Of a DNA stretch of 64,000 nucleotides, positions 19,795-29,961 are shown one piece after another. Origin of the DNA: Muribaculaceae bacterium (GTDB lineage: Bacteria > Bacteroidota > Bacteroidia > Bacteroidales > Muribaculaceae). Below the pieces are notes generated by a model, which saw only the letters and a list, made by a program, of their open reading frames with translations, did not search any database and was not told the origin of the DNA. How positions within the stretch are numbered: position 1 is the stretch's first letter; every line of letters starts with the position of its first letter. The translations under genes and the position numbers were made by a program. The stretch is from positions 1 to 64,000 of the forward strand of contig JAFLTL010000009.1 in NCBI GenBank assembly GCA_022510505.1, given 5' to 3'.

Positions 19795-20955
19795 ATGTAT
19801 AAAAAGATAGCCTTATTGTTGTCCCTGATGCTTGTAGCGTTGACTGGCAGTTTCAAAACGGCTGCCCAGGACAATGTTGTCGAGAACATAGAGGAAGCGG
19901 AAGAAGCACAGGGTCTTGACATAAAAGGCATAATTTTCGAACATCTTGGTGATGGCTACGGATGGGAGGTTCCATTCAGTCACGAGAAAAGGATTCCATT
20001 ACCAATAATAGTATGGGGAAGTGACGGGCTGCATATTTTCTCTTCTTCGAGAGTTGCCCATGGAAAAGAATATGTCGATGGAAACGCAACATTTAGAATT
20101 TCAGAAGAAGGGAAATATAAGGGCAAGCTGGTAGAGATTGTCAACGGCGAGGAATCAAGGCCTTTTGATTTGTCGATTACGAAAAATGTCCTGGCTATTT
20201 TTATAGCCTGTATTATAGTGATATTCTGTTGCCTGATGCTGGCTCATTGGCACCGAACACAAAGTTTCAAAGCTCCCCGAAAAGGTCTAGGTGCTTTTGA
20301 AGCCCTGATTGAATTCATTTACAACGGAGTTGTGAAGAATACTTTGAAAGAGAATGCCCCACGTTTTGCGCCTTATCTACTAACGGTGTTCCTCTTTATA
20401 TTCTTCATGAATCTATTGGGATTGATAGTAGTTTTCCCTGGAGGTGCAAATGTTACCGGAAACATTGCTATCACTCTAGTATTGGCTATAATCACATTCC
20501 TCGTGACCAACATCTTTGGCACGAAACATTATTGGAAAGAGATATTTTGGCCCGACGTACCCTTATGGCTGAAGTTCCCAATTCCAATCATGCCTTTCAT
20601 CGAACTTTTCGGAATCTTTACCAAACCGGCGGCGTTGACAGTTCGTCTATTTGCCAATATGATGGGAGGACACATGATAGTCATTGTCTTGACGCTGTTG
20701 ATATTCATATTCGCGGCAATGGGTCCGATTGTCATGGGAGGAACGGCTGTGGTGTCGGTCTTGTTTTCGGTATTCATGCTGCTGATCGATGTACTGGTCA
20801 GTTTTATCCAGGCCTACGTATTCACTTTGCTCTCTACCCTCTTCATATCTCTTGCCCAGGAAAGAGAGCATCATAAAGAGGAAGAAGAAGAAAAAGAGTT
20901 GAAAAAAGAGGATACCACGACTCCTCTTGTATCAACGGCAACAGTTAAGAATTAA
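19795..20955 (+). CDS. atpB: ATP synthase Fo subunit a with exported N-terminal domain
   Basis: A 386-residue subunit a, longer than the ~270 of E. coli because of an N-terminal extension: a signal-like segment (residues 1-24, cleavage after TAA or AQ) and about 110 polar residues before the first core helix (near 140). The core carries LFGIFTKPAALTVRLFANMMGGH with the essential arginine at residue 284 and the second conserved region VSFIQAYVFTLLSTLFISLA. The C-terminus is an acidic/lysine-rich tail. A signal peptide with extra N-terminal domain is typical of Bacteroidota AtpB. The 21-base gap from atpC leaves no room for the atpI-like gene often present at this place. Confidence 0.95.
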   Translation: MYKKIALLLSLMLVALTGSFKTAAQDNVVENIEEAEEAQGLDIKGIIFEHLGDGYGWEVPFSHEKRIPLPIIVWGSDGLHIFSSSRVAHGKEYVDGNATFRISEEGKYKGKLVEIVNGEESRPFDLSITKNVLAIFIACIIVIFCCLMLAHWHRTQSFKAPRKGLGAFEALIEFIYNGVVKNTLKENAPRFAPYLLTVFLFIFFMNLLGLIVVFPGGANVTGNIAITLVLAIITFLVTNIFGTKHYWKEIFWPDVPLWLKFPIPIMPFIELFGIFTKPAALTVRLFANMMGGHMIVIVLTLLIFIFAAMGPIVMGGTAVVSVLFSVFMLLIDVLVSFIQAYVFTLLSTLFISLAQEREHHKEEEEEKELKKEDTTTPLVSTATVKN

Positions 20956-20991
20956 AAATAAACCAATCAAACAACTAATAAATTTAAAACC

Positions 20992-21234
20992 ATGTTAGGA
21001 TTAATTTTACTTGCCGACGCAATCGTTGGATTAGGAGCAAGCATTGGAGCCGCAATAGCAGCCATTGGAGCTGGTATAGGCATTGGTAAGATCGGAGGTT
21101 CGGCAATGGAAGCCATTGCTCGCCAACCCGAATCAGCTGGAGAAATCCGAAGCAATATGATTGTAATTGCAGCTCTTGTAGAAGGTGTTGCTTTGTTCGC
21201 AATCATCATTTGCATTTTGGCTCTCTTCGTATAA
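20992..21234 (+). CDS. atpE: ATP synthase Fo subunit c
   Basis: An 80-residue hairpin of two helices that forms the rotor ring. Helix 1 is glycine-rich (GAAIAAIGAGIGIGKIGG), the loop has the conserved ARQPE, and the ion-binding carboxylate is Glu64 in ALVEGVALF. The residues that make a sodium site in known Na+ rings (a Gln in helix 1 and Ser/Thr after the Glu) are absent, which suggests proton coupling; this is inference. Confidence 0.96.
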   Translation: MLGLILLADAIVGLGASIGAAIAAIGAGIGIGKIGGSAMEAIARQPESAGEIRSNMIVIAALVEGVALFAIIICILALFV

Positions 21235-21274
21235 TAGACAATCGCAATCAATCACTCATTCACATTCTTAGAAA

Positions 21275-21772
21275 GTGGAACTATTCACTCCTGAATCGGG
21301 GCTGATTATTTGGATGTTCGTGGCATTTGCCATTCTTTTCCTCATTTTGTGGAAATTTGCATGGCCATCCATCATGAAAGGAATCGACGGTCGCGCCGAT
21401 TTCATCGACAAGGGTGTTGAATATGCTCAAAATGCCAAGGAGCAACTGGATGGAGCCCGAAAAGAAGCCGATGAGATTCTGGCTCAGGCTCGTCGTCAGC
21501 AAGCCGATATGCTTCGCGAAGCCGATCGCATGAAGAGCGAAATTGTGGAAGAAGCGCGTTCGGCTGCTCAGATTGAAGCAAATAAAGTCATGGAGCAAGC
21601 AAAAGTCTCAATTGCCCAGGCACGTAAAGAAGCCGAGCAAAGTTTGAAGGCCGAGGTTGGCTCTATAGCTTTAGACATTGCCACAAAGGTTGTGAAAAAT
21701 CAGTTGCAGGACCAAAAGGCCCAGGCAAAACTGGTTGACACTTTAATGGATGAAATGGCCAATAATAACTAA
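21275..21772 (+). CDS. atpF: ATP synthase Fo subunit b
   Basis: A 165-residue peripheral-stalk subunit: one N-terminal helix (SGLIIWMFVAFAILFLILWKF) followed by a long Ala/Glu/Lys/Arg coiled coil to the C-terminus. The start codon is GTG at 21275; no ATG occurs in frame before the membrane helix except internal Met14, which would remove half of it, so GTG is preferred. Forty bases separate it from atpE and six from atpH. Confidence 0.92.
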   Translation: MELFTPESGLIIWMFVAFAILFLILWKFAWPSIMKGIDGRADFIDKGVEYAQNAKEQLDGARKEADEILAQARRQQADMLREADRMKSEIVEEARSAAQIEANKVMEQAKVSIAQARKEAEQSLKAEVGSIALDIATKVVKNQLQDQKAQAKLVDTLMDEMANNN

Positions 21773-21778
21773 AGAAGA

Positions 21779-22342
21779 ATGGACAACGGTCTGATACCTG
21801 CACGTTATGCCAAGGCATTATATAAGTATGCCTTGGAGAAGCATGTTGCTGTGGGAATATATGATGCAATGGGCAATCTCGACCGATCGTTCACTTCTGT
21901 ATTGGGGCAGAAATTAAAAGAATCTCTCTCTAATCCTTCGGTTAAAGATCCCACAAAGCGGGAATTGATTATGGCTGCAGCCGGTTTTCACGGTCAGGCA
22001 ACCAAGGAATCGGACGTTTTGAACGATTTCATCACTTTGTTGATAAAGAATAACCGCATTAGTGAATTGAGGGGCATTGTAAATGCCTACGGTAGTCTTT
22101 ATCGTAAGGAAAACAAAATAAGACAAGTTCATGTCACATGGGCTTCAGAACCCGACAAAGAGAATGAGGAACGCCTAAAATCGATGATCCAGCAAAAATT
22201 AGGCGAATCTCCTATGGAATATTCATCAAGCATCAATCCTTCCTTAATCGGAGGGTTTAAGGTTGCCATAGACAATGAGCAGTTGGATGCTTCGGTTGAG
22301 AATGAACTTCGTCAGTTGCGTCAAAAGTTACTCAGTAAATAA
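21779..22342 (+). CDS. atpH: ATP synthase F1 subunit delta
   Basis: A 187-residue OSCP/delta subunit that joins the b stalk to the alpha3beta3 head. It begins with the family pattern [14 protein letters not shown] and ends with [31 protein letters not shown], the conserved C-terminal strand-helix. It lies directly before atpA with a five-base gap. Confidence 0.93.
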   Translation: MDNGLIPARYAKALYKYALEKHVAVGIYDAMGNLDRSFTSVLGQKLKESLSNPSVKDPTKRELIMAAAGFHGQATKESDVLNDFITLLIKNNRISELRGIVNAYGSLYRKENKIRQVHVTWASEPDKENEERLKSMIQQKLGESPMEYSSSINPSLIGGFKVAIDNEQLDASVENELRQLRQKLLSK

Positions 22343-22347
22343 GAACC

Positions 22348-23931
22348 ATGTCAACAATAAATCCCAGCGAAATCTCCCAGATTCTCAAGCAGCAGCTTGA
22401 AAACGTCAATTCAAAAGTAAGTTTTGAGGAGACCGGTAAAGTCCTTGAAGTGGGTGACGGCGTTGCCCATGTCTACGGACTTGACAAAGTCCGTTCCAAT
22501 GAACTCGTAGAATTTGAAAACGGTGTGAAGGGTGTAGCGCTCAACCTGGAAGAAAGTAATGTGGGCGTGATTCTTCTGAACAACGTTAACAGCGTGACCG
22601 AGGGTATGAGCGTAAAACGAACCGGTGAAATTGCTTCCATTCCGGTAGGCGACGGTTTGTTCGGACGTGTCATAAATGTTCTTGGAGAACCTATCGACGG
22701 TTTAGGTCCCATTTCGGGAAATTTGATCCGTTTGCCACTTGAGAGGAAGGCTCCGGGAGTAATTTTCCGCCAACCGGTAACTCAGCCTTTGCAAACCGGT
22801 ATCAAGGCAGTTGACTCGATGGTTCCCATTGGTCGTGGACAAAGAGAACTTATCATTGGCGATCGCCAGATTGGAAAAACGGCTATCGCAATTGATACAA
22901 TCATAAATCAGCGCAAGAATTTCGAGGATGGCAAACCTGTGTTCTGCATATATGTCGCTATAGGTCAGAAAGCTTCATCAATTGCAGCAACTGTTGAATC
23001 GCTTAGAAAACATGGTGCGATGGATTACACGGTTGTTGTTGCAGCTTCGGCATCTGATTCAGCTTCAATGCGCTATTATTCTCCATTTGCTGGTGTTGCA
23101 ATAGGAGAATACATTCGCGATACAGGACGTGATGCATTGATTGTCTATGACGATCTCTCGAAACAAGCTGTGGCTTACCGTGAGATTTCATTGATATTGA
23201 AGCGTCCCTCGGGACGTGAAGCCTATCCGGGTGATATTTTCTATCTACATTCTCGCCTTCTTGAAAGAGCAGCCAAAATTATCGACAATCAAAAAGTTGC
23301 CGAGATGATGAATGACCTCCCAGAGGTTCTCAAGCCAATCGTCAAAGGAGGAGGTTCATTGACAGCGCTTCCCATAATCGAGACCCAGGCAGGAGACGTA
23401 TCGGCTTATATCCCAACCAATGTAATTTCAATTACTGACGGTCAGATATATCTTGAGACATCACTGTTCAACCGAGGTATTCGACCGGCTATAAATGTCG
23501 GTATATCGGTATCACGTGTCGGAGGTAACGCTCAAATCAAGGCGATGAAAAAGGTTGCAGGCACCCTGAAGATTGACCAGGCCCAGTTCCGCGAGTTGGA
23601 ATCGTTCACCCAATTTGGTGGCGACATTGATGCGGTCACGGCTCGAGTTATTGACCGAGGACGTAAGAATGAACGTCTTTTGATTCAACCTCAATACTCT
23701 CCTCTGCCGGTTGAAGAAGAGGTTGCCATAATCTTTTGTGGCGTGAACGGACTGCTTTCCAATGTTCCTGTCGATAAAGTTGCTGAATTCGAGAAATCGT
23801 TCCTCCAATTGCTTCATGCAAAATATCAGAGCGATGTTCTTGATGAAATAAAGAACAAAGGTCAGCTGACTGATGACATTGCATCCAAACTAACCGAGGC
23901 TGCGGCTGACGTTGCTGGACGCTACAATTAA
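22348..23931 (+). CDS. atpA: ATP synthase F1 subunit alpha
   Basis: A 527-residue non-catalytic nucleotide-binding subunit. Walker A is GDRQIGKT at residues 171-178 (the alpha form), Walker [11 protein letters not shown], and the arginine finger lies in [12 protein letters not shown] near residue 375. Length and all signatures match the family. It sits between atpH and atpG with gaps of 5 and 15 bases. Confidence 0.98.
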   Translation: MSTINPSEISQILKQQLENVNSKVSFEETGKVLEVGDGVAHVYGLDKVRSNELVEFENGVKGVALNLEESNVGVILLNNVNSVTEGMSVKRTGEIASIPVGDGLFGRVINVLGEPIDGLGPISGNLIRLPLERKAPGVIFRQPVTQPLQTGIKAVDSMVPIGRGQRELIIGDRQIGKTAIAIDTIINQRKNFEDGKPVFCIYVAIGQKASSIAATVESLRKHGAMDYTVVVAASASDSASMRYYSPFAGVAIGEYIRDTGRDALIVYDDLSKQAVAYREISLILKRPSGREAYPGDIFYLHSRLLERAAKIIDNQKVAEMMNDLPEVLKPIVKGGGSLTALPIIETQAGDVSAYIPTNVISITDGQIYLETSLFNRGIRPAINVGISVSRVGGNAQIKAMKKVAGTLKIDQAQFRELESFTQFGGDIDAVTARVIDRGRKNERLLIQPQYSPLPVEEEVAIIFCGVNGLLSNVPVDKVAEFEKSFLQLLHAKYQSDVLDEIKNKGQLTDDIASKLTEAAADVAGRYN

Positions 23932-23946
23932 TAATAACGATAAAGC

Positions 23947-24828
23947 ATGGCCACCCTAAGAGAGTTAAAAGGAAGAATTGGTTCGGTAGCTTCGTCGGAG
24001 AAGATTACCGGAGCGATGAAAATGATTTCCTCGGCAAAGATGCATAAGGCTGAAGGGGCATTGCGTCGTCTTCAACCCTATCGGAGCCAAGTCGAGACAG
24101 TAATTTCATCATTGCTTGGATCGGACGCCATGTTTGAATCACCATTGATTGAGAAGCGCGATGTGAAGAATTGCGCGATTGTAATTTGGGGAAGTGATGA
24201 CGGTTTATGTGGCGCTTACAATGCCAATCTTGCCAAACTGATACCAGAATCGGTAAAGAAAATCAAAGATTCATGTGGCAATGATGTCCATATAAAGATT
24301 TTCACTGTCGGTTCAAAAATGTTTAAGGCGGCCCGTAAATATTCCTCGGCCGAAGTGGAAATCCAACCAATCACATCGGTATCATCGAAGAGTGAAGGTA
24401 GCGATTTGAAGAACTTCCTAAATGAAATGATTGAAAAGTTTGTTTCGGGCGAGTTTGACCGGGTTGACGTCCTTTACATGAACTTTATCAGCGCGAGCCG
24501 TCAGCGGTCGGTGTTCTCTACGCTTTTGCCTGTTGAATCGGGTGAGTTCAAGGGAGTAGATTCAAAAAATCAATCAAAACCTTATATTTTCGAACCCGAT
24601 GCCAAGAGTATTTTTGACAAGGTTGTGCCAATGTATCTGTTGGCGGTAACCGAGGATATCTTCACTGAAAATCGCGCGTCGGAGCAGGCAGCTCGTGTCA
24701 TGGCAATGCAAAGTGCTAACGATAACGCAAAGAAACTTCTCGAACAACTTCGACTTGAATATAACAAACTTCGTCAACAGGCAATTACTAATGAGTTGCT
24801 TGACATTGTCGGAGGACAGATTAGATAA
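23947..24828 (+). CDS. atpG: ATP synthase F1 subunit gamma
   Basis: A 293-residue central shaft subunit. The N-terminal helix ATLRELKGRIGSVASSEKIT and C-terminal helix (EQAARVMAMQSANDNAKKLLEQL, then LRQQAITNELLDIVGG) form the coiled coil that turns inside the head. It is the last atp gene; nuoI begins 14 bases after its stop, with no terminator or promoter between them. Confidence 0.96.
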   Translation: MATLRELKGRIGSVASSEKITGAMKMISSAKMHKAEGALRRLQPYRSQVETVISSLLGSDAMFESPLIEKRDVKNCAIVIWGSDDGLCGAYNANLAKLIPESVKKIKDSCGNDVHIKIFTVGSKMFKAARKYSSAEVEIQPITSVSSKSEGSDLKNFLNEMIEKFVSGEFDRVDVLYMNFISASRQRSVFSTLLPVESGEFKGVDSKNQSKPYIFEPDAKSIFDKVVPMYLLAVTEDIFTENRASEQAARVMAMQSANDNAKKLLEQLRLEYNKLRQQAITNELLDIVGGQIR

Positions 24829-24842
24829 ATCTATCAGTAAAA

Positions 24843-25466
24843 ATGGGTAGTGTAAAAGATTATTTTTCGTCACTTGCGAGCGGAGTATCAAGCCTCCTGA
24901 AAGGAATGCAGGTCACAGCCAAAGAGTTTGTGACTCCGAAAATCACGGAGAGGTATCCTGAGAACCGTGAGACACTTAACATTCCGCAACGTTTTCGCGC
25001 ATGTCTTGAATTGATATATGACAGCGAGGGTAACCATCGCTGTATAGCATGCGGCACGTGTGAACGGATGTGTCCGAATGGAACCATCTCTTTAGAGATT
25101 AAGACAGTAGACACATGGGACGGAAAAAAGAAAAAGAAATTAGATAAATACATTTACGATTTAGGCAGTTGTACATTCTGCCAGCTTTGCGTGACGTGGT
25201 GTCCTACAAACGCTTTGGAATTCAGCAATGACTTTGAACAAGCGGTTTTCACACGTTCCAAGTTGGTAAAACAACTAAATTACCTTCCCGAAAAACCCGA
25301 ACCGGAACCAACCGAAGAGGAGAAAGCCAAATTGTTGGCCGAGAGGGAAGCAAAAATAGCCGCAGCAAAAGCAGCTGCGGCTGCTAAGGCTGCAGCTGCA
25401 GCTAAAGCGAAGGCTTCTGAAGCGCCCACAGAAGCGCCTAAATCGCAACCGGAAAACGAAAATTGA
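24843..25466 (+). CDS. nuoI: NADH-quinone oxidoreductase subunit I
   Basis: A 207-residue subunit with two [4Fe-4S] motifs, Cys67-70-73-77 (CIACGTCERMCP) and Cys110-113-116-120 (CTFCQLCVTWCP), which carry electrons to N2 in NuoB. After about residue 165 it has a low-complexity tail of Glu/Pro then Lys/Ala repeats (AAAKAAAAAKA type) and a short Pro/Ser/Asn end; such a tail is not needed for the cluster fold and is absent from E. coli NuoI. This gene resumes the nuo series after the inserted atp genes. Confidence 0.95.
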   Translation: MGSVKDYFSSLASGVSSLLKGMQVTAKEFVTPKITERYPENRETLNIPQRFRACLELIYDSEGNHRCIACGTCERMCPNGTISLEIKTVDTWDGKKKKKLDKYIYDLGSCTFCQLCVTWCPTNALEFSNDFEQAVFTRSKLVKQLNYLPEKPEPEPTEEEKAKLLAEREAKIAAAKAAAAAKAAAAAKAKASEAPTEAPKSQPENEN

Positions 25467-25486
25467 AAAACTGAAAAATTAATATT

Positions 25487-25999
25487 ATGGTATCTGTAGG
25501 AAGCTTTATCGCGTATTTGATCATTGCATTGGTGATGGTCATTTTCTCGGTACTTGCTGTGACAACCCGCAAGATATTGCGGGCAGCCACCTATCTCCTG
25601 TTCGTACTGTTTGCTACCGCAGCAGCCTATTTCCAACTTGACTATGAGTTTCTAGGGGCTGTCCAAATAGCAGTTTACGCCGGAGGTATAGTAGTTCTAT
25701 TCGTGTTCTCGATTCTTTTGACAAGTCACCCGGGTGACAACACCGCGGTTCTTAAGACAAAGAAAAGAATCCCGGCTCTCATTGGTTCTGTGGCCTTGTT
25801 CGCACTCGTTGCGTGGTCACTGATTGATAGAGTGTGTGACTATGTTTCCATACCTAAAATGTCGTTTCTTACGATGAAGGATTTGGGCACATCACTCATG
25901 GGGACAGGACATGGACAATATCTTCTGCCTTTTGAGGCAGTCAGTGTGTTGTTACTCGCATGTATAATTGGCGGCATCGTGATTGCCCGTAAACGATAG
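25487..25999 (+). CDS. nuoJ: NADH-quinone oxidoreductase subunit J
   Basis: A 170-residue membrane subunit with five helices. The conserved third helix, ADYEFLGAVQIAVYAGGIVVLF (here starting LDYEFLGAVQ), contains the pi-bulge and glutamate/tyrosine that link the quinone cavity to proton channels. It follows nuoI by 20 bases and precedes nuoK by 9. Confidence 0.95.
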   Translation: MVSVGSFIAYLIIALVMVIFSVLAVTTRKILRAATYLLFVLFATAAAYFQLDYEFLGAVQIAVYAGGIVVLFVFSILLTSHPGDNTAVLKTKKRIPALIGSVALFALVAWSLIDRVCDYVSIPKMSFLTMKDLGTSLMGTGHGQYLLPFEAVSVLLLACIIGGIVIARKR

Positions 26000-26008
26000 A
26001 GAACGACT

Positions 26009-26320
26009 ATGGAAATACCAATGATATGTTATCTGCTTCCGGCATTATTTATGTTTTGCTGCGGAGTATACGGTTTCATAACACGAAAGAACATGATTGC
26101 CATGCTCATCTCCCTTGAGTTGATGTTGAATGGTGTAGATCTTAACTTTGTTGTGTTCAACCGTTATCTTTTCCCAGGAAGTCTCGACGGAATGATGTTC
26201 ACACTATTCGCCATTGCTATTGCTGCTGCTGAAACAGCACTTGCGATTGCGATTATTATAAATGTTTTCCGAATCGCCAAGGACATTGATGTTCAGGATT
26301 TAACAAAAATGAAATTCTAA
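26009..26320 (+). CDS. nuoK: NADH-quinone oxidoreductase subunit K
   Basis: A 103-residue membrane subunit with three helices. The two membrane glutamates of the proton path are present: in LISLELMLNGVDLNFV and in AIAAAETALAIAIIINVFR. Length and pattern are the family norm. Confidence 0.96.
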   Translation: MEIPMICYLLPALFMFCCGVYGFITRKNMIAMLISLELMLNGVDLNFVVFNRYLFPGSLDGMMFTLFAIAIAAAETALAIAIIINVFRIAKDIDVQDLTKMKF

Positions 26321-26329
26321 GTAAGTTCC

Positions 26330-28393
26330 ATGGAGTCGACATTACCAATCTTAATTCTTGCTTTGCCCCTGTTCACATTCCTTTTGTTAGGGTTATTGGG
26401 CAAATACATGAAGCATGGTCTGGCAGGTTGCATAGGAACTGCCTCCATGGGTGTCACAGCGACATTAGCCTATATCACGGCCTTCACCTATTTCTTTTCG
26501 GGGTCTCCCCTCTTCATGAATGCATTTGGAGAGAGACTTCAATCAATAGTGTTTAACGTTACATGGTTGCAATTTACTCCTGATATAGTTGATGCGGCCG
26601 GACAAGTTATAAAATCGGGATTGGCCATTCGTCTTGGATTCCTTCTGGATTCCATATCGGCCATGATGCTGATAGTCATCACCACCATCTCGTTCATGGT
26701 TCATCTCTACAGTAACGGTTATATGAGAGATCATGACGGAACCCCGGAAAAAGGATTCCAGAGGTTCTTTGCCTATCTGTCATTATTCTCATTCTCAATG
26801 CTTGGTCTGGTAGTTGCAACTAATATCTTCCAGATGTATATTTTCTGGGAACTTGTTGGAGCTTCCTCCTATCTGTTGATTGGTTTCTACTATACCAAAC
26901 CGTCGGCGGTCTCGGCATCTAAAAAGGCGTTCATCGTAACACGTTTCGCCGACCTAGGTTTCTTGATTGGAATCTTGATACTCAGCTATTATACCGGCAC
27001 CTTCAATTTCACCGAACTGACATCGGCTCCGGTTGCCGGAATGGACAATACATTTGCAGTTAGCTTGGGTACTGCCGAAAATATTAAAAACATATTTGCC
27101 ACAAGTGCCGCTCCCGTCTTTTTGGGTGGTTCGGTTCTAACATGGGCATTGGTTTTGATTTTCGTTGGCGGCATGGGAAAATCGGCCATGATGCCTCTTC
27201 ACATTTGGCTTCCCGATGCTATGGAAGGTCCCACTCCAGTGTCGGCCTTGATTCATGCTGCAACAATGGTTGTAGCCGGTGTTTATTTAGTTGCGCGCCT
27301 GTTCCCTCTATATCTGATGGAGATAACATCGCTGGAGATTGTCACAATTGTTGGAGCAGTAACAGCATTTTACGCTGCAATGGTTGCTTGTACCCAGGTT
27401 GACATCAAGCGAGTATTGGCCTTCTCAACCATTTCTCAAATAGCGTTTATGATGGTTTCCTTGGGTGTTGCTCGTCCCGAATATCACCATGGATTGGGAT
27501 ATATGGCCTCAATGTTCCATCTGTTTACCCATGCAATGTTCAAAGCCTTGTTGTTCCTGGGAGCCGGGGCTATTATCCATGCTGTTGGAACCAACGATTA
27601 CACCGGAATGCATGGTTTGAGAAAATATATGCCCGTCACTCACTGGACTTTCCTGATTGGATGTTTAGCGATTGCAGGTATAATTCCATTTGCGGGTTTC
27701 TTCTCTAAGGATGAAATTTTAACCGCTGTTTTCGGAGAATCACTCTACGGTTATCTGTGGATGACATGTGTTGCAGGAATGACAGCATTTTATATGTTCC
27801 GTCTTTATTTCCTTATCTTCTGGTGGAAAGACCACAAGGTACATGGTCATCATGCTCCAAAGGATCAGCCATGGACAATGACTGTTCCATTGGTGTTCCT
27901 TGCAGTGATGTCGATTTGTGCCGGTTGGTTCCCATTTGGAAACCTTGTCACCTGGAACGGTCATCCGATGTTTGAACATCTATCATTCTGGACAAACATT
28001 GACAACTTAAACTGGTTTGTTGCAGCAGTGTCAATGGTTACTGCTTTGGGCGGAATCGGATTGGCATGGGTAATGTATCAAAAAGAGAACGACCTGCCAC
28101 AAAAGGCTGCGAAACTTATCCCGAATTTATGGGACTGGTGTTACCATCGTTTCTATTGGGACGAACTTTACATGTGGGTCACCCACAGCGTTATCTTCCG
28201 CGGTATATGCAAACCAATAGCATGGTTTGACCGTCACATAATCGATGGCTCGATGAACGGCCTGGCTTTTGTCACCAACAAACTCTCTGTCGCGATAAAA
28301 GGGCTACAGAGCGGAAGCACCCAGCGTTACGTATGGTTCTACCTTGTTGGTGCAGTTATTTTAGCGTTAATCACAGCGATTTGCACTATCTGA
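26330..28393 (+). CDS. nuoL: NADH-quinone oxidoreductase subunit L
   Basis: A 687-residue antiporter-like subunit, the distal proton pump, with about 16 helices. Signatures: FWELVGASSYLLIGFY with the channel glutamate, GKSAMMPLHIWLPDAMEGPTPVSALIHAATMVVAGVY with the channel lysine, and KALLFLGAGAIIHAVG. The C-terminal long lateral helix region (about 560-680, DELYMWVTH to the final transmembrane segment) is present, so the subunit is full length. Confidence 0.97.
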   Translation: MESTLPILILALPLFTFLLLGLLGKYMKHGLAGCIGTASMGVTATLAYITAFTYFFSGSPLFMNAFGERLQSIVFNVTWLQFTPDIVDAAGQVIKSGLAIRLGFLLDSISAMMLIVITTISFMVHLYSNGYMRDHDGTPEKGFQRFFAYLSLFSFSMLGLVVATNIFQMYIFWELVGASSYLLIGFYYTKPSAVSASKKAFIVTRFADLGFLIGILILSYYTGTFNFTELTSAPVAGMDNTFAVSLGTAENIKNIFATSAAPVFLGGSVLTWALVLIFVGGMGKSAMMPLHIWLPDAMEGPTPVSALIHAATMVVAGVYLVARLFPLYLMEITSLEIVTIVGAVTAFYAAMVACTQVDIKRVLAFSTISQIAFMMVSLGVARPEYHHGLGYMASMFHLFTHAMFKALLFLGAGAIIHAVGTNDYTGMHGLRKYMPVTHWTFLIGCLAIAGIIPFAGFFSKDEILTAVFGESLYGYLWMTCVAGMTAFYMFRLYFLIFWWKDHKVHGHHAPKDQPWTMTVPLVFLAVMSICAGWFPFGNLVTWNGHPMFEHLSFWTNIDNLNWFVAAVSMVTALGGIGLAWVMYQKENDLPQKAAKLIPNLWDWCYHRFYWDELYMWVTHSVIFRGICKPIAWFDRHIIDGSMNGLAFVTNKLSVAIKGLQSGSTQRYVWFYLVGAVILALITAICTI

Positions 28394-28424
28394 CAGTGCA
28401 GTTACCCAATCATTATCAATAGTC

Positions 28425-29939
28425 ATGATATTTTCAAACATTCTCATCTATTTTGTTGTAATTCCTGTTGTGATGCTGGGAGCTTTGGCATTGTGCAGGA
28501 ACATCAAGTGGATTCGCACGGTGGCTGTAGTTGGCTCACTAATGCTCATCGGACTTTCGATTTGGGTGCTGTGCGATTATCTTGACAACCGAGCAGCCGG
28601 CAATATGGCCGAAATGCTTTGGGTTGGCTCCTATCCATGGTTTACCCCATTAAACATCAATCTTGCAGTTGGTGTCGACGGTATATCGATCGTAATGTTA
28701 CTTTTATCGTCGATAATAGTGTTTGCCGGGTCCTTCGCATCATGGAAAATCGAGCAGCCAAAAGAATTTTTCCTGTGGCTGATTCTTCTTTCAACCGGTG
28801 TCTTCGGTTTCTTTATCTCGATTGACCTGTTCACGATGTTCATGTTCTATGAAGTCGCTCTTATACCGATGTATTTGCTTATCGGTGTTTGGGGAAGCGG
28901 GAACAAGAACTATTCAGCGATGAAACTGACCCTAATGCTCATGGGAGGTTCGGCATTCCTGATGCTTGGATTGATTGGCATATATTATCATTCGGCCCCT
29001 GAAGGAGGACAATTGACATGGAACATTCTCGAAATCGCTCAGAATGCCAGCATAGAAAAAGGATGGCAATATTTCCTCTTCCCACTGACATTCGTTGGTT
29101 TCGGAGTTCTTGGAGCGATGTTCCCGTTCCACACATGGAGTCCCGACGGTCATGCCTCGGCTCCGACAGCGGTGTCAATGTTGCATGCAGGAGTTCTGAT
29201 GAAACTTGGAGGTTACGGGTGCTTCCGTGTGGCAATGTATCTAATGCCTCAGGCTGCTAATGATCTTGCGTGGATTTTCTTGATACTGACAGGCATATCG
29301 GTTGTTTACGGTGCATTCAGCGCATGTGTTCAAACTGACTTGAAATACATCAATGCCTATTCATCGGTTTCTCACTGCGGACTGGTCTTGTTCGCAATTT
29401 TAATGCTCAACACTACGGCAATGTCGGGTGCCATCATGCAGATGCTATCTCATGGATTGATGACAGCTCTCTTCTTTGCCTTGATTGGAATGATATATGG
29501 CCGAACCCACACTCGTGACGTTCGTCAGATGGGAGGTTTGATGAAAATCATGCCGTTCTTGGCCGTTTGTTATGTCATCGCGGGTTTCGCATCCTTAGGT
29601 TTGCCCGGATTGAGCGGATTCGTTGCTGAAATGACTATCTTCGTTGGCTCTTTCCAAGATTCCGATTTCTTCCACCGTTTCTTCACAATTCTGGCATGTT
29701 GTTCGATTGTAATCACAGCGGTTTATATCCTGAGAGTTGTTGGGAAACTTCTTCTTGGTCCGGTTCAGGACAAGCACCATTTGGAACTGACCGATGCCAC
29801 GTGGTGGGAACGCACCTCGACAGTCACCCTTATTCTGTGTGTGGCTTTCATCGGATGTTTCCCCAACTTCTTCATGAACCTGATTGAGTTCACATTTAAC
29901 CCCGAATTTTTCCGAGCTCTGATGCCGGCAGTCAATTAA
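28425..29939 (+). CDS. nuoM: NADH-quinone oxidoreductase subunit M
   Basis: A 504-residue antiporter-like proton-pump subunit with about 14 helices. FYEVALIPMYLLIGVWG carries the channel glutamate; LGAMFPFHTWSPDGHASAPTAVSMLHAGVLMKLGGYG carries the middle-membrane residues, and SHGLMTALFFALIGMIYGRTHTR is the later conserved segment. It is placed between nuoL and nuoN with gaps of 31 and 22 bases. Confidence 0.96.
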   Translation: MIFSNILIYFVVIPVVMLGALALCRNIKWIRTVAVVGSLMLIGLSIWVLCDYLDNRAAGNMAEMLWVGSYPWFTPLNINLAVGVDGISIVMLLLSSIIVFAGSFASWKIEQPKEFFLWLILLSTGVFGFFISIDLFTMFMFYEVALIPMYLLIGVWGSGNKNYSAMKLTLMLMGGSAFLMLGLIGIYYHSAPEGGQLTWNILEIAQNASIEKGWQYFLFPLTFVGFGVLGAMFPFHTWSPDGHASAPTAVSMLHAGVLMKLGGYGCFRVAMYLMPQAANDLAWIFLILTGISVVYGAFSACVQTDLKYINAYSSVSHCGLVLFAILMLNTTAMSGAIMQMLSHGLMTALFFALIGMIYGRTHTRDVRQMGGLMKIMPFLAVCYVIAGFASLGLPGLSGFVAEMTIFVGSFQDSDFFHRFFTILACCSIVITAVYILRVVGKLLLGPVQDKHHLELTDATWWERTSTVTLILCVAFIGCFPNFFMNLIEFTFNPEFFRALMPAVN

Positions 29940-29961
29940 GTAATCATTCACATTTAAAGCA

